This document shows, piece by piece, positions 41,686 to 48,941 of a DNA stretch of 64,000 nucleotides. The stretch lies in NCBI GenBank assembly GCA_013322215.1, contig JAAMEZ010000047.1:310001-374000 (forward strand). The letters run 5' to 3'. The notes beneath the pieces were generated by a model. That model worked only from the letters and a program-made list of their open reading frames with translations. It did not search any database and was not told the DNA's origin. Source of the DNA: Martinezella rhizogenes (GTDB lineage: Bacteria > Pseudomonadota > Alphaproteobacteria > Rhizobiales > Rhizobiaceae). The position numbers and the translations under genes were made by a program. Each line of letters begins with the position of its first letter. Within the stretch, counting starts at the first letter, position 1.

Positions 41686-42036
41686 TCAGTCCTCGCTGTC
41701 GCGCGTGTTGGGGCGCAGCTTGGCGGGCCGCGACCAGTGCAGACCCCAGGTGCCGTTGTCGTCGCCGGCGCGGAAGAGATTGGCGCGCAGCGGACGCGGG
41801 AACAGCGGGCTGTCGAGTTGCACGGAGACGTAGTCGCCGGCACGTTCGCCGACATGCTTCCAGCCGGCGCCAATCTCGATGCCGTCGTCCCCGCCGAGCA
41901 GGACACGGTAGTCTGGCGCGTTCTCGGCCTCCGACGCCTCGGCCGGAACGAAGGCGAGTTCGGCGTCGATGCCGAGCGCGGTGAGCCGCCCGGAATAGCC
42001 GGACTTGCTGCGGGTGAATTGGCCAATCTGGGTCAT
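41686..42036 (-). CDS. DUF736 protein
   Basis: A 116-residue protein of DUF736: MTQIGQFTRSKSGYSGRLTALGID, then YRVLLGGDDGIEIGAGWKHVGERAGDYVSVQLDSP, rich in beta strands. It is a standard small gene of alphaproteobacterial plasmids and ICEs, here between traF and the transglycosylase. Function is unknown. A second copy is at 52767. ATG 42036 chosen; upstream frame overlaps traF. Confidence 0.9.
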   Translation of the reverse strand: MTQIGQFTRSKSGYSGRLTALGIDAELAFVPAEASEAENAPDYRVLLGGDDGIEIGAGWKHVGERAGDYVSVQLDSPLFPRPLRANLFRAGDDNGTWGLHWSRPAKLRPNTRDSED

Positions 42037-42073
42037 GGTCGTCTCCTTGGGTTGGGGGAGTGAAAGCGGCAGT

Positions 42074-42619
42074 TCAGCGGGTCGGGGCGCGCCAGACGTA
42101 GCGGCCGTCGCCGCGCTCATCGGTCCAGAGGGGCGTCGCCCGGCCGATCACGTCGCTGGTCGGCAGTGGCCCGAAATAGCGACCGTCGAGGCTGTCGCGG
42201 ACCGACCAGTTCATCAGGAAAAGTTCGCCCTCGGCGATGCGGCGGCAGCCCTTCCATACCGGCAGCGAGCGGCCGAGATGGTCGCGCTCCAGCGCATCAC
42301 CCATCGGCACGCCGTCCACGGTGATGGCGTGATCGCGGCGGCAAACCTCTTGGCCGGCAACGCCCGCGACCCGCTTCATCATTGGCACACCACGGCCGAT
42401 ATAGCCGCGTTCGACCATGAAGGCGGCGATCGGTTCAGGCGCGCGCACGGCCACAAGATCGGTGACCTCGAAGCGGTCGGCCGGCGCGATGCTGTAGAGC
42501 CCGATCGGCGTGCTGGCCGACGCGTTCCAGATGAGCTTTGTCGGGAAATCGACGAAGGCGGCGGTCGCCATGCCCATGGTCAGGACGTAGGTGACCATGA
42601 CGTAGCCGAAGCGGCTCAT
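42074..42619 (-). CDS. traF: conjugative transfer signal peptidase TraF
   Basis: A 181-residue S26-family serine peptidase anchored by an N-terminal membrane helix (YVMVTYVLTMGMATAAFV). The catalytic Ser lies in NASASTPIGLY (about 33-43) and the Lys in PMMKRVAGVAG (about 80); the conserved NWSVRDSLDGRYFGPLP box follows. In RP4, TraF cyclises the TrbC pilin, and trbC is present here at 34978. ATG 42619 overlaps the DUF2840 stop (ATGA). Confidence 0.93.
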   Translation of the reverse strand: MSRFGYVMVTYVLTMGMATAAFVDFPTKLIWNASASTPIGLYSIAPADRFEVTDLVAVRAPEPIAAFMVERGYIGRGVPMMKRVAGVAGQEVCRRDHAITVDGVPMGDALERDHLGRSLPVWKGCRRIAEGELFLMNWSVRDSLDGRYFGPLPTSDVIGRATPLWTDERGDGRYVWRAPTR

Positions 42620-43137
42620 GATCCGGCCCTCCGACGCAAAAGGAAGGCCTTGTGGTGCTGGGCCGTGTAGGATCGCGGCTGTTCGCCGGCGGCCATCCGG
42701 TTGTGGACGTGCCGCCAATGATCGGGCGAGACGTCGCCCGGATCGATGCCGATCGCCTCGATCGCATCGATCATTTGCAGCACGCGCTCGACCTTCGGCC
42801 AGCCTTCGACCTTGAGCAGAATGTCGCCCCCGGGACGCACGAAGGGCACGGTCTGCTGTGGCTCGCCGGCGTGGACGGTGCGCAGCACGTCGAGATGTGA
42901 GGCGATGGTCCCGTAGTCGTTCGCGGCCCAGCGCACGAAGGCGAAGACGCTGTCCGGCGCAAAGCGCAGCACGCGCCGACGGCGGTCGAGGATCTGTTCA
43001 CCGACCTCGCGGCCAAACCTGATCCAATTCTCGATGCGTTTCTCGATCCACGTGAGCTCGACCTCGGTAAGGTCGTGGGGTGCCGGTGCGGCCGGCTTCG
43101 GCACGCCAAGCGCATGGATGGCGTCGGCGCCGGTCAT
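42616..43137 (-). CDS. DUF2840 protein
   Basis: A 173-residue cytosolic protein of DUF2840: TEVELTWIEKRIENWIRFGREVGEQILDRRRRVLRFAPDSVFAFVRWAANDYGT, regularly found between traF and parA genes in ICEs. No catalytic motif is evident. ATG 43137 overlaps the stop of the upstream ribbon-helix-helix gene, and its stop overlaps traF. The longer frame upstream runs over the neighbouring genes and is rejected. Confidence 0.87.
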   Translation of the reverse strand: MTGADAIHALGVPKPAAPAPHDLTEVELTWIEKRIENWIRFGREVGEQILDRRRRVLRFAPDSVFAFVRWAANDYGTIASHLDVLRTVHAGEPQQTVPFVRPGGDILLKVEGWPKVERVLQMIDAIEAIGIDPGDVSPDHWRHVHNRMAAGEQPRSYTAQHHKAFLLRRRAGS

Positions 43138-43388
43138 GTCGCGTCTCCAGTGCTGTCGGGAAATTCGCGCGCGAGCAGCTCGCGCAGCATGTCGGCCACG
43201 GTGACGCCGCGCTGGAAGGCGGCGATCTTGATCCGTGCGCGCTGGTCCTGGGTGACGTCGATCGTCAGCCGCGCTGTGTAGATGTCGGCGTTGGGCGCGC
43301 GCGGTGCAGGTGCGTCGGCGGCCCTGATCCAGATCTCCGCGTCGCCCGGCCGGGTGGCGAAGCCGCGCTTCGGAGTTGGCGCGGTCAT
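43134..43388 (-). CDS. ribbon-helix-helix protein next to parA (centromere-binding-like)
   Basis: An 84-residue protein with a disordered N-terminus and a C-terminal ribbon-helix-helix: YTARLTIDVTQDQRARIKIAAFQRGVTVADMLRELLAREFP (about 37-77). Its ATG overlaps the parA stop (ATGA). RHH proteins directly behind a ParA gene usually bind a centromere or repress the operon, so it may be the partner of the ParA at 43385. Confidence 0.85.
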   Translation of the reverse strand: MTAPTPKRGFATRPGDAEIWIRAADAPAPRAPNADIYTARLTIDVTQDQRARIKIAAFQRGVTVADMLRELLAREFPDSTGDAT

Positions 43389-44023
43389 GGCGCGATCCTC
43401 CCGATCTCGGTGGCCAGCGCGGCGATCTCGCGTGCGGCGGCACTGTCGCTGTCGAGTTCACCGACAAGCCGCCCGGTCTGCGCGGTATCGGCGAAAGCGA
43501 CGCGCTGGCCGATCCTGGCAGCAAGCAGCGGCGGATCATGGTCGGCCAGCGTTTCGGCGATCTCGCGGGCGATGACGGTGCGCGCGGCGCAGCGATTGAG
43601 GACGAAGCGCGCGACGAGCTGCGGCCGGTAGATGCGGGCCTCGCCGAGCAGCGACAGCATCTCGGCCGACGCCCAACCGTCGAATGGCGAAGGCTGCACC
43701 GGGATCAGCACCAGGTCGGCGGCGAGCAGCGCCGAGCGCATCAGCCCGGCGACGCGCGGCGGCCCGTCGATGATGACGTGGTCGACGTCGCGGGCGATCT
43801 CCGGCGCCTCGCGATGAAGGGTGTCACGTGCCAGGCCGACCACCCCGAAGAGCCGAGGCAGGCCTTCTCGCGCCCGCTGCTGCGACCAGTCGAGCGCCGA
43901 GCCCTGCGGGTCCGCATCGATGAGGGTGACGCGCTGGCCACGCTTTGCCCACTCGCCGGCAAGATGGAGCGCGATCGTCGTCTTGCCGACGCCGCCCTTC
44001 TGGTTGAGCAGCGCGACAATCAT
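43385..44023 (-). CDS. parA: ParA-family partition ATPase
   Basis: A 212-residue small ParA/MinD-type ATPase: deviant Walker A NQKGGVGKTTIALHLAG (about 7-23), Walker A' LIDADPQGSALDW, and Walker B HVIIDGPPR. It lacks an N-terminal DNA-binding domain, as in type Ib partition. With the downstream RHH protein it could segregate an excised circular form. An initiator gene and iteron-like repeats lie immediately upstream. Confidence 0.93.
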   Translation of the reverse strand: MIVALLNQKGGVGKTTIALHLAGEWAKRGQRVTLIDADPQGSALDWSQQRAREGLPRLFGVVGLARDTLHREAPEIARDVDHVIIDGPPRVAGLMRSALLAADLVLIPVQPSPFDGWASAEMLSLLGEARIYRPQLVARFVLNRCAARTVIAREIAETLADHDPPLLAARIGQRVAFADTAQTGRLVGELDSDSAAAREIAALATEIGRIAP

Positions 44024-44161
44024 GACGGTCTCCCGGCGATCGGGGACTCGTCCACACGCGGCGAAAATGCGGTTCGCGTTAGAAAGATTCCGAAGGAATC
44101 TAGGTTAGAGAAGTTACAGGGCTCGCAAGCGGCTGATTCGGCTTGCGGATTCGGCGATTCC

Positions 44162-44228
44162 GGTCCCCGATAGCACGAGGTTCGGGTCCTCGATGGCACG
44201 ATGGGTCCGGTCCCTGATAGCACGAGAC
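44162..44228. repeat. three iteron-like direct repeats
   Basis: GGTCCCCGATAGCACGA, GGTCCTCGATGGCACGA and GGTCCCTGATAGCACGA follow one another with GAT at 44169, 44192 and 44216 (spacing 23 and 24). They lie between the Rep-like gene and parA. Helical-turn spacing near 22 bp is typical of Rep-binding iterons, but they could also be a partition site. Confidence 0.65.
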
Positions 44229-44231
44229 GAT

Positions 44232-45116
44232 TCACAGCTTATCCCCAGGGCGCTTGGTCGAGCGGCGGCGCTGGCGGGGAATGCCGAGCGCGTTCGGATC
44301 GATGGGTTTGAAGGAGAGGATTTCGGGACCGCCGAGGCACTGCTCGATGGTCAGGCGATAGCCTGGCAGCGGCTGCCGGCGGACGATGTCCCGCAGGTCG
44401 TAGGCGAAATGCTTGAGCGGCGAGAGGCTGCCGGATTTGGCGTGGAGATGCGGGAAATCGAAGCTCCAGCCGAATTCCTGCTTGCCGCCATGCTTGCGCA
44501 CGAGGCGATAGAGCCAGCGCTCCAGACCGCCCGTCAGGCCGAAATAATCGCGGTCGATCGTCAGCACGAGTGCGTCGTCGAGCACCGCGGCGTAGAACCA
44601 GTCGGGCACGATCAGCTCGAGCCCGAGCGGCCGGCCCCTCGCGTCGGCGCGCTCCTTCCACTCGTTGATCCAGGAGAAACGCTGCAGCCGCCGCTCCGTC
44701 GGCTGGCGGATCGAGGTCGCGATGGTGGTCGACTGAAGTCGGTCGAGCGCGGCTTTCAGCCGCTCATAGTCCCGCAGGCTGACGCCGCGGCCGATGAACT
44801 GCAGAATCTCGTAGGGCGTGGTCGCCAGCAGGCGCGACGGGCGTAGCCCGTGATCACGCGCCTCGACGATCTGGGAGGCCGCCCAGATCAGCACGTCCGC
44901 GTCCCAGATGGTGGCCATGCCGTGCTCGGGAACGGCCTCCACACGGATGACGACGGAGCCGGCCTTGAAGTTGATCGGCGCCAGCCGCTTCGATTTGCCG
45001 AGCGCGAAGAACGGGTATGCCATCAGGTCCTGCGCGTCGCGCGGCGCGAGATCGCCGGGCAGCGCCCGGAAGAGATCGAGCTGCTCGCGTTCGCTGCTGT
45101 GATGGCGCGCCGACAT
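44232..45116 (-). CDS. RepA-type replication initiator protein
   Basis: A 294-residue protein of the replication initiator A family (RPA, PF10134-like): QLDLFRALPGDLAPRDAQDLMAYPFFALGKSKR, then FKAGSVVIRVEAVPEHGMATIWDADVLIWAASQI and the winged-helix region ending PLPGYRLTIEQC. In plasmids this family opens the origin; in ICEs it may allow limited replication of the excised circle. Iteron-like repeats lie just past its 3' end. ATG 45116 starts 11 bases after the RdfS-like gene. Confidence 0.9.
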   Translation of the reverse strand: MSARHHSSEREQLDLFRALPGDLAPRDAQDLMAYPFFALGKSKRLAPINFKAGSVVIRVEAVPEHGMATIWDADVLIWAASQIVEARDHGLRPSRLLATTPYEILQFIGRGVSLRDYERLKAALDRLQSTTIATSIRQPTERRLQRFSWINEWKERADARGRPLGLELIVPDWFYAAVLDDALVLTIDRDYFGLTGGLERWLYRLVRKHGGKQEFGWSFDFPHLHAKSGSLSPLKHFAYDLRDIVRRQPLPGYRLTIEQCLGGPEILSFKPIDPNALGIPRQRRRSTKRPGDKL

Positions 45117-45127
45117 ACGCTGGTCGC

Positions 45128-45409
45128 TCAGCGCTGCGGCGCGGAGTTGCCTGCCGCGCCGGTCGTTTCGTGACGCTTCGCCGGCAGGACGGCATCGGTG
45201 TCGGCGGTTGAGTTCTTGGTGCCGCGATTGGCCCAGGCCTGCAAATCGGCGATCGCGTAGACGACGCGGCCGCCGAGCTTTCGGAAGGCAGGTCCGGTGC
45301 CGTAGGTGCGATGCTTTTCCAGCGTGCGGCCCGACAGGCCGAGGAAGCGCGCCGCCTCCGGCGTGCGCAAAAAGCGTGGAGGGACGTGGAGTGTCGCACT
45401 TTCAGCCAT
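45128..45409 (-). CDS. RdfS-like helix-turn-helix excisionase
   Basis: A 93-residue HTH_17-type protein: RFLRTPEAARFLGLSGRTLEKHRTYGTGPAFRKLGGRVVYAIADLQAWA (about 12-60), with the conserved helix-turn-helix and wing. Its size, place and neighbours (FseA-like gene upstream, rep/parA/traF operon downstream) match RdfS of ICEMlSym, the recombination directionality factor that also regulates transfer genes. ATG 45409 chosen over the longer frame. If so, activation by the upstream gene would trigger both excision and conjugation. Confidence 0.82.
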   Translation of the reverse strand: MAESATLHVPPRFLRTPEAARFLGLSGRTLEKHRTYGTGPAFRKLGGRVVYAIADLQAWANRGTKNSTADTDAVLPAKRHETTGAAGNSAPQR

Positions 45410-45521
45410 GATCGAAGCTCCGTGTGGTGCTGGCGGGCCGCCGGATGTCGGCGGCGGTTCCAGCGCACGGTCGTTCGCTAGGGCGCGATCCACGATGTCG
45501 AAGATTTGCGGGAATAATCGA

Positions 45522-45536
45522 CACCCTCTGAGGGTG
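45522..45536. promoter_or_regulatory. palindrome between FseA-like and RdfS-like genes
   Basis: CACCCT-CTG-AGGGTG is a perfect 6-bp inverted repeat lying nine bases after the FseA-like stop and 113 bases before the RdfS-like start. No T-run follows. It is a candidate operator for the RdfS-like gene; a short attenuating hairpin is the alternative. Confidence 0.35.
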
Positions 45537-45545
45537 CTGGTGCGG

Positions 45546-46302
45546 CTAAGATTTGCGCGGCCGCTTCAGGAGATCGCGATAGCCGCCATGCACGAGCTTC
45601 ATACCGTCACGGGCGAGACGGATGGTCGTCTCGCGGAGCGCGTCGCCCGCCCAGGACGCCGCCTCGATGTGGTGCTTTGGAAAGAGCACGGTCGCGATGG
45701 TGCGATAGCTTTCCCGTTCAATCCGGGCATCGACGGCGCGTAGCATCTGGCGCAGGCGCTGGCGCCGCTGCGGCGTGACGCGCGGGTCTGGCGACGCCGA
45801 CGGCGCGCTCAGGCCACGCCAATAGCGGGCGAGCGCCTCCAACCGATCCGGGGTGGCGTCGTCGAGCACGATGATCGCGGCAGTCGGCGCCGTCACGCCG
45901 TCCGGCGCCAGGCGGCGCGCGCGCATCACCTCGTCGCCGACGCGGATGCGCACGTCGGCGACATCGGATAATGCAGGCAGCCCTTGCCCGTTAGCAGCAG
46001 GTGCAGGTGCAACCCAACTCGGGAGCGCTTGCAGGATCAGCATCCAGGGATCGGCTATCGGCGACCAGGCTGCGTTCGCGCTGGGTGCCGGAAGGTCGGG
46101 GTCGGCCGCGAAAGGATAACCCCCATTTAGCCGAGAGAGCTGCAGCAGCTTGGTCTTCTCCAAGACCTCTTTGCTTCAGCCGGGTGTAGTCTTGTTGGTA
46201 CTCGGGATTACGCCTCAGAAATTCCCAGGCCAGGTCCGGAGCGTCCAATTCATTTACATAGTCATAGGCGGTTGAGATCCGCCATGTGCCTTGCTCCGGC
46301 AT
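45546..46302 (-). CDS. FseA-like excision activator requiring a +1 frameshift
   Basis: Two overlapping frames encode one 251-residue protein. The first, from ATG 46302 (GTWRISTAYDYVNELDAPDLAWEFLRRNPEYQ), is the DUF6499 domain and reads to Phe64. There the sequence is TCC TTT CGC; skipping C46110 joins it to AADPDLPAPSANAAW and the DUF2285 domain, which ends VHGGYRDLLKRP. Unframeshifted homologues have just this order. In ICEMlSym of Mesorhizobium, FseA is made from two such frames by programmed +1 frameshifting, so the shift here is probably regulatory, not decay. FseA activates the RdfS gene; the RdfS-like gene is next downstream. A plain mutation cannot be excluded. Confidence 0.82.
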
Positions 46303-46396
46303 CCTTGGCCTCCCATTGCGTCGCTCAACGCGAGGACTGCGAGCCCTAACGATTCTCGGTTGAGTCGCAATTTGGGAAGCCCGAAGGCGCGTGCGG

Positions 46397-46417
46397 GTGA
46401 TGCAAAATCTGCATCAC
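46397..46417. promoter_or_regulatory. LuxR/TraR-box-like palindrome in front of the FseA-like gene
   Basis: GTGATGCA and TGCATCAC form a perfect 8-bp inverted repeat around AAATC, centred about 105 bases upstream of ATG 46302. The TGCA-Nx-TGCA core resembles rhizobial tra boxes (TGCAGATCTGCA) but has a five-base, not four-base, centre. No luxR or luxI gene is in the window. Confidence 0.45.
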
Positions 46418-46431
46418 TGAGGCCGAAAAGG

Positions 46432-46698
46432 TTAATGAAAACTGGAACGTATGAGGTCGCGGAAACCGTTGTTGGTCATCCAATGCGCCCGCGCCAGATG
46501 GTTTTGATAAACAGCTTCGGCGCGCAATTGATCGGTTTTCGGATCGATGCCGAAGATGATCTCGGCCACTTCTTCCCAAGGCGCGCCTTCACTTTCCGCA
46601 TCGAGCAGGCGCAGGTAGGTCGCCAGGTGCGCGCGGTCATAGTCGGTGAGCCGTGCATCCGTCGGCGGCTGGTCGAGAAACTCGGATTTAGCGGTCAT
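46432..46698 (-). CDS. small DUF2285 protein (QseM-like antiactivator)
   Basis: An 88-residue protein: LTDYDRAHLATYLRLLDAESEGAPWEEVAEIIFGIDPKTDQLRAEAVYQNHLARAHWMTNNGFRDLIR is a stand-alone DUF2285 domain, the same domain as at the end of the FseA-like protein. QseM of ICEMlSym has this form and blocks FseA (and TraR) by binding. Position between the FseA-like gene and XRE regulators fits that role. ATG 46698 chosen. Antiactivation is inferred, not shown. Confidence 0.8.
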   Translation of the reverse strand: MTAKSEFLDQPPTDARLTDYDRAHLATYLRLLDAESEGAPWEEVAEIIFGIDPKTDQLRAEAVYQNHLARAHWMTNNGFRDLIRSSFH

Positions 46699-46791
46699 AG
46701 TTAACGTCCCCACCGCGTCATATCCGAAACGGATGGAGTTTGCACGACGGCGATAGCGTAGAAACGGCGGCGCAATTGGGTATTTTTGAGC

Positions 46792-47049
46792 TTAGGCGCG
46801 CTGCCGCGCCCGCTGGCGTTCTTGCCGAACAATCATCACTCCTTCGCCCTGATCGGAGTTGAGGAAGACGATGCCGTTCTCCTCAAGCGCTCGGCGGACC
46901 TGATCGCGCGTCGACTCATGCACGGCGAGCCCGTTCTCGGACTCGACGCGCTTCAGAGCGGTCAGCGATACCAGGGCCTTATCAGCGAGCGTCTCCTGAT
47001 TCCAACCAAGTAGCGCGCGGGCGGCCCGTGACTGTCGGGCGGTGATCAT
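46792..47049 (-). CDS. XRE-family regulator upstream of the QseM-like gene
   Basis: An 85-residue helix-turn-helix protein: MITARQSRAARALLGWNQETLADKALVSLTALKRVESENG, then HESTRDQVRRALEENGIVFL, the arrangement of small XRE repressors of rhizobia. It is transcribed leftward with the QseM-like gene from the promoter at 47152-47181. ATG 47049 is preferred to the GTG three codons upstream. Confidence 0.85.
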   Translation of the reverse strand: MITARQSRAARALLGWNQETLADKALVSLTALKRVESENGLAVHESTRDQVRRALEENGIVFLNSDQGEGVMIVRQERQRARQRA

Positions 47050-47143
47050 GCCGATCACCAGCCATCACGGCCCGCGCGCACGCCAGAACTACGACTTCTC
47101 TATTCGGGTCAACCGGATAGGGGTCTCCCTCTGAAGAAGCCTC

Positions 47144-47182
47144 GTTTACATATTATAGTTGATAAACTCAAAGTATGTAAAC
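47144..47182. promoter_or_regulatory. leftward promoter overlapped by a palindromic operator
   Basis: On the minus strand, TTTACA (47181-47176) and TATAAT (47157-47152) are separated by 18 bases, a near-consensus promoter reading toward 47049. GTTTACATA (47144-47152) and TATGTAAAC (47174-47182) form a perfect inverted repeat whose arms cover the -10 and -35 boxes, with a third GATAAAC half-site between. A dimeric XRE repressor binding here would switch this promoter, and possibly the divergent gene at 47199. Confidence 0.7.
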
Positions 47183-47198
47183 CGCGATCTTCCGGCGC

Positions 47199-47417
47199 AT
47201 GGATATGCGCAAATTGGTCGGCCGGAACTTCGCCCGCCTGCGTCGGGAAAAGGGCCTGACCCAGGAAGAGGTCGAGGCGCGTTCCGGCTTCAGTCAACAA
47301 TACCTCAGCAGTCTCGAACGCGGCCGGCGGAATCCGACCGTGATTACGCTGTACGAGCTGGCTCAGGCTCTCGGCGTCAGCCATGTTGAGTTGGTTGCGC
47401 CCGACGATCGGAGCTGA
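47199..47417 (+). CDS. XRE-family regulator (QseC-like), divergent
   Basis: A 72-residue single-domain repressor: VGRNFARLRREKGLTQEEVEARSGFSQQYLSSLERGRRNPTVITLYELAQALGV (about 7-60) is a complete XRE helix-turn-helix. It reads rightward from the intergenic region holding a 39-base palindromic operator. In ICEMlSym, the QseC repressor is divergent from qseM and sets a bistable switch; this gene is the counterpart by position. Start ATG 47199. Confidence 0.85.
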   Translation: MDMRKLVGRNFARLRREKGLTQEEVEARSGFSQQYLSSLERGRRNPTVITLYELAQALGVSHVELVAPDDRS

Positions 47418-47617
47418 GCAATCCTCCCGCAAGGATCATGCTTCTCTTCGTGGTCGGCACACGGCCGCCACAGGATGGGATCAGAGGAGCCAACGGAACA
47501 ATCTATAATGCGACATCGCGTTGGCGGGGCCTCGGCGGTCAAGTCGTATTTGCGAACTCGTCAGTCCCCGTCCCCTCGCGGGGAGATGCATCGGCTGGAT
47601 TTTCATCCGACCAAATA

Positions 47618-48640
47618 TCAAGCGGATGGGGCCGCCGCTTCCGGCTTCACGCCCCAATCGAACTCCGTGCCGTTGATCCACATGCGATGCAAGATCACCG
47701 CGATCCTACGCGCCAGTGCGATGATCGCCTTCTTGTGGCCCCTCCGTCGGGAGATGTGTATGGCCCAGGCCTTCAGCGATGACCATCGCTTTACCCGCGT
47801 TAACAGCACTTGGGCCGCTTCATAGAGCAGGCTGCGCATCATCTCGTCTCCCCAGCGCGAGATGCGGCCACCCCGATCCACTTCGCCGGACTGCTGCTTG
47901 CGCGGCGTGAGGCCGAAGTGTGCGCCAACCGTGCGTGAACGGGAGAAGCGGGAAGGAACATCGACCGTCGCCCGGAACGTCAGAGCAACCATAGGCCCAA
48001 CACCGGGCACGGTCATGAACCGGCGCGTCACCTCATCCTTTCGCGCGAGCTTCACTAGCATATCGTCCAGTCTGCCAAACTGCTCCCGCAGAGACCGCCT
48101 GGCCAATAGCAGTGCATCGGCAACGACATGAAGATCGGTGTCGGCGATCAACTCCCGGACACGTGGCTCGAAGTCGCGAGCCGTCACCTTGCCGACGTGG
48201 TAGCCGAAGTTGCGGATGAGGCCGCGGATTTCGTTCTCGACATCCTGGAGCTTGCTTCGCAGGAGCTGTCGTGCCGTGAGTATGGTGCGAAGGCACTGAC
48301 TCGTTGGCGTTTTGACGTGAACCGGCTTGAACAGGCCCACCCGCATCATCTGGGCTATTCCACGGGCATCATGACGGTCGGTCTGTTGAGCTGCGCCGAA
48401 AGCGCCGCTTACATATGACGCGTCTCAACGCAGACGACTGGTAGGTTGCTTTCCGCCAACTGGCCGTAGATATGTTGCGACAGCATCCCCGCCTCAAGAC
48501 CAACGCGCGCGATCGCAAACGGTAGCGCCAGAATGTGCTGCGCGATCTCGTCCGGGTCTGAAGAGAGCTTCCGTTCGTGAGCGACGAGACCATCGTGATC
48601 GACGGCGCAGAGGTTTACGCTGCGGGCCGAAACCTTTCAA
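47618..48640 (-). pseudogene. degenerate IS110-family transposase
   Basis: The C-terminal 240 residues are intact (MRVGLFKPVHVKT, VPGVGPMVALTFRATVDVPSRF, GAHFGLTPRKQQSGEVDRGG, the transposase_20 domain with its Ser). Upstream, the DEDD domain is readable (SVNLCAVDHDGLVAHERKLSSD to NLPVVCVETRHM) but meets TAA after HM, and a single-base deletion follows (AACAGACC for AACAAGACC) before the frame rejoins at QMMRVG. The N-terminal Asp motif is also interrupted by TGA. It is a decayed copy marking an insertion hot spot beside the cargo gene. Confidence 0.85.
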
Positions 48641-48941
48641 ATCAGGAACCGGGACTTTTCATAGCCAGTATTGCGATGCTTTTGTAAACTACGACTTTTT
48701 TAGTCGTTCTGTCGCTTAACTTGGTTAGCGTCGCCAATATTGCGGCCTCTGCTCGGTATCATTTCGACTCAGGCCGCGAGATATGACGAAGGCTTATTGC
48801 AACCAGCAGGCGGGTTCGGTTACCAATCGATGATAGAAAAGTAATTTTGCCCAACGGGTCGTCTCAAATTTGTGGTGCTATCACTTCCTGATGTACCCAG
48901 TTGATGAGATCCGGGCGGCAAGGTGCGTCAAGGGGGGCGTT

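Noticed and set aside
44236..44246. TTATCCCC near the Rep stop as a DnaA box
   Set aside because: It differs from TTATCCACA at the conserved end and is part of the Rep coding sequence.
47087..48697. AACTACGACTT at 47087-47097 and 48687-48697 flanking the IS110 remnant, as target duplication or att repeat
   Set aside because: An 11-base match is expected by chance in a window of this size, and IS110 elements do not usually make such duplications.
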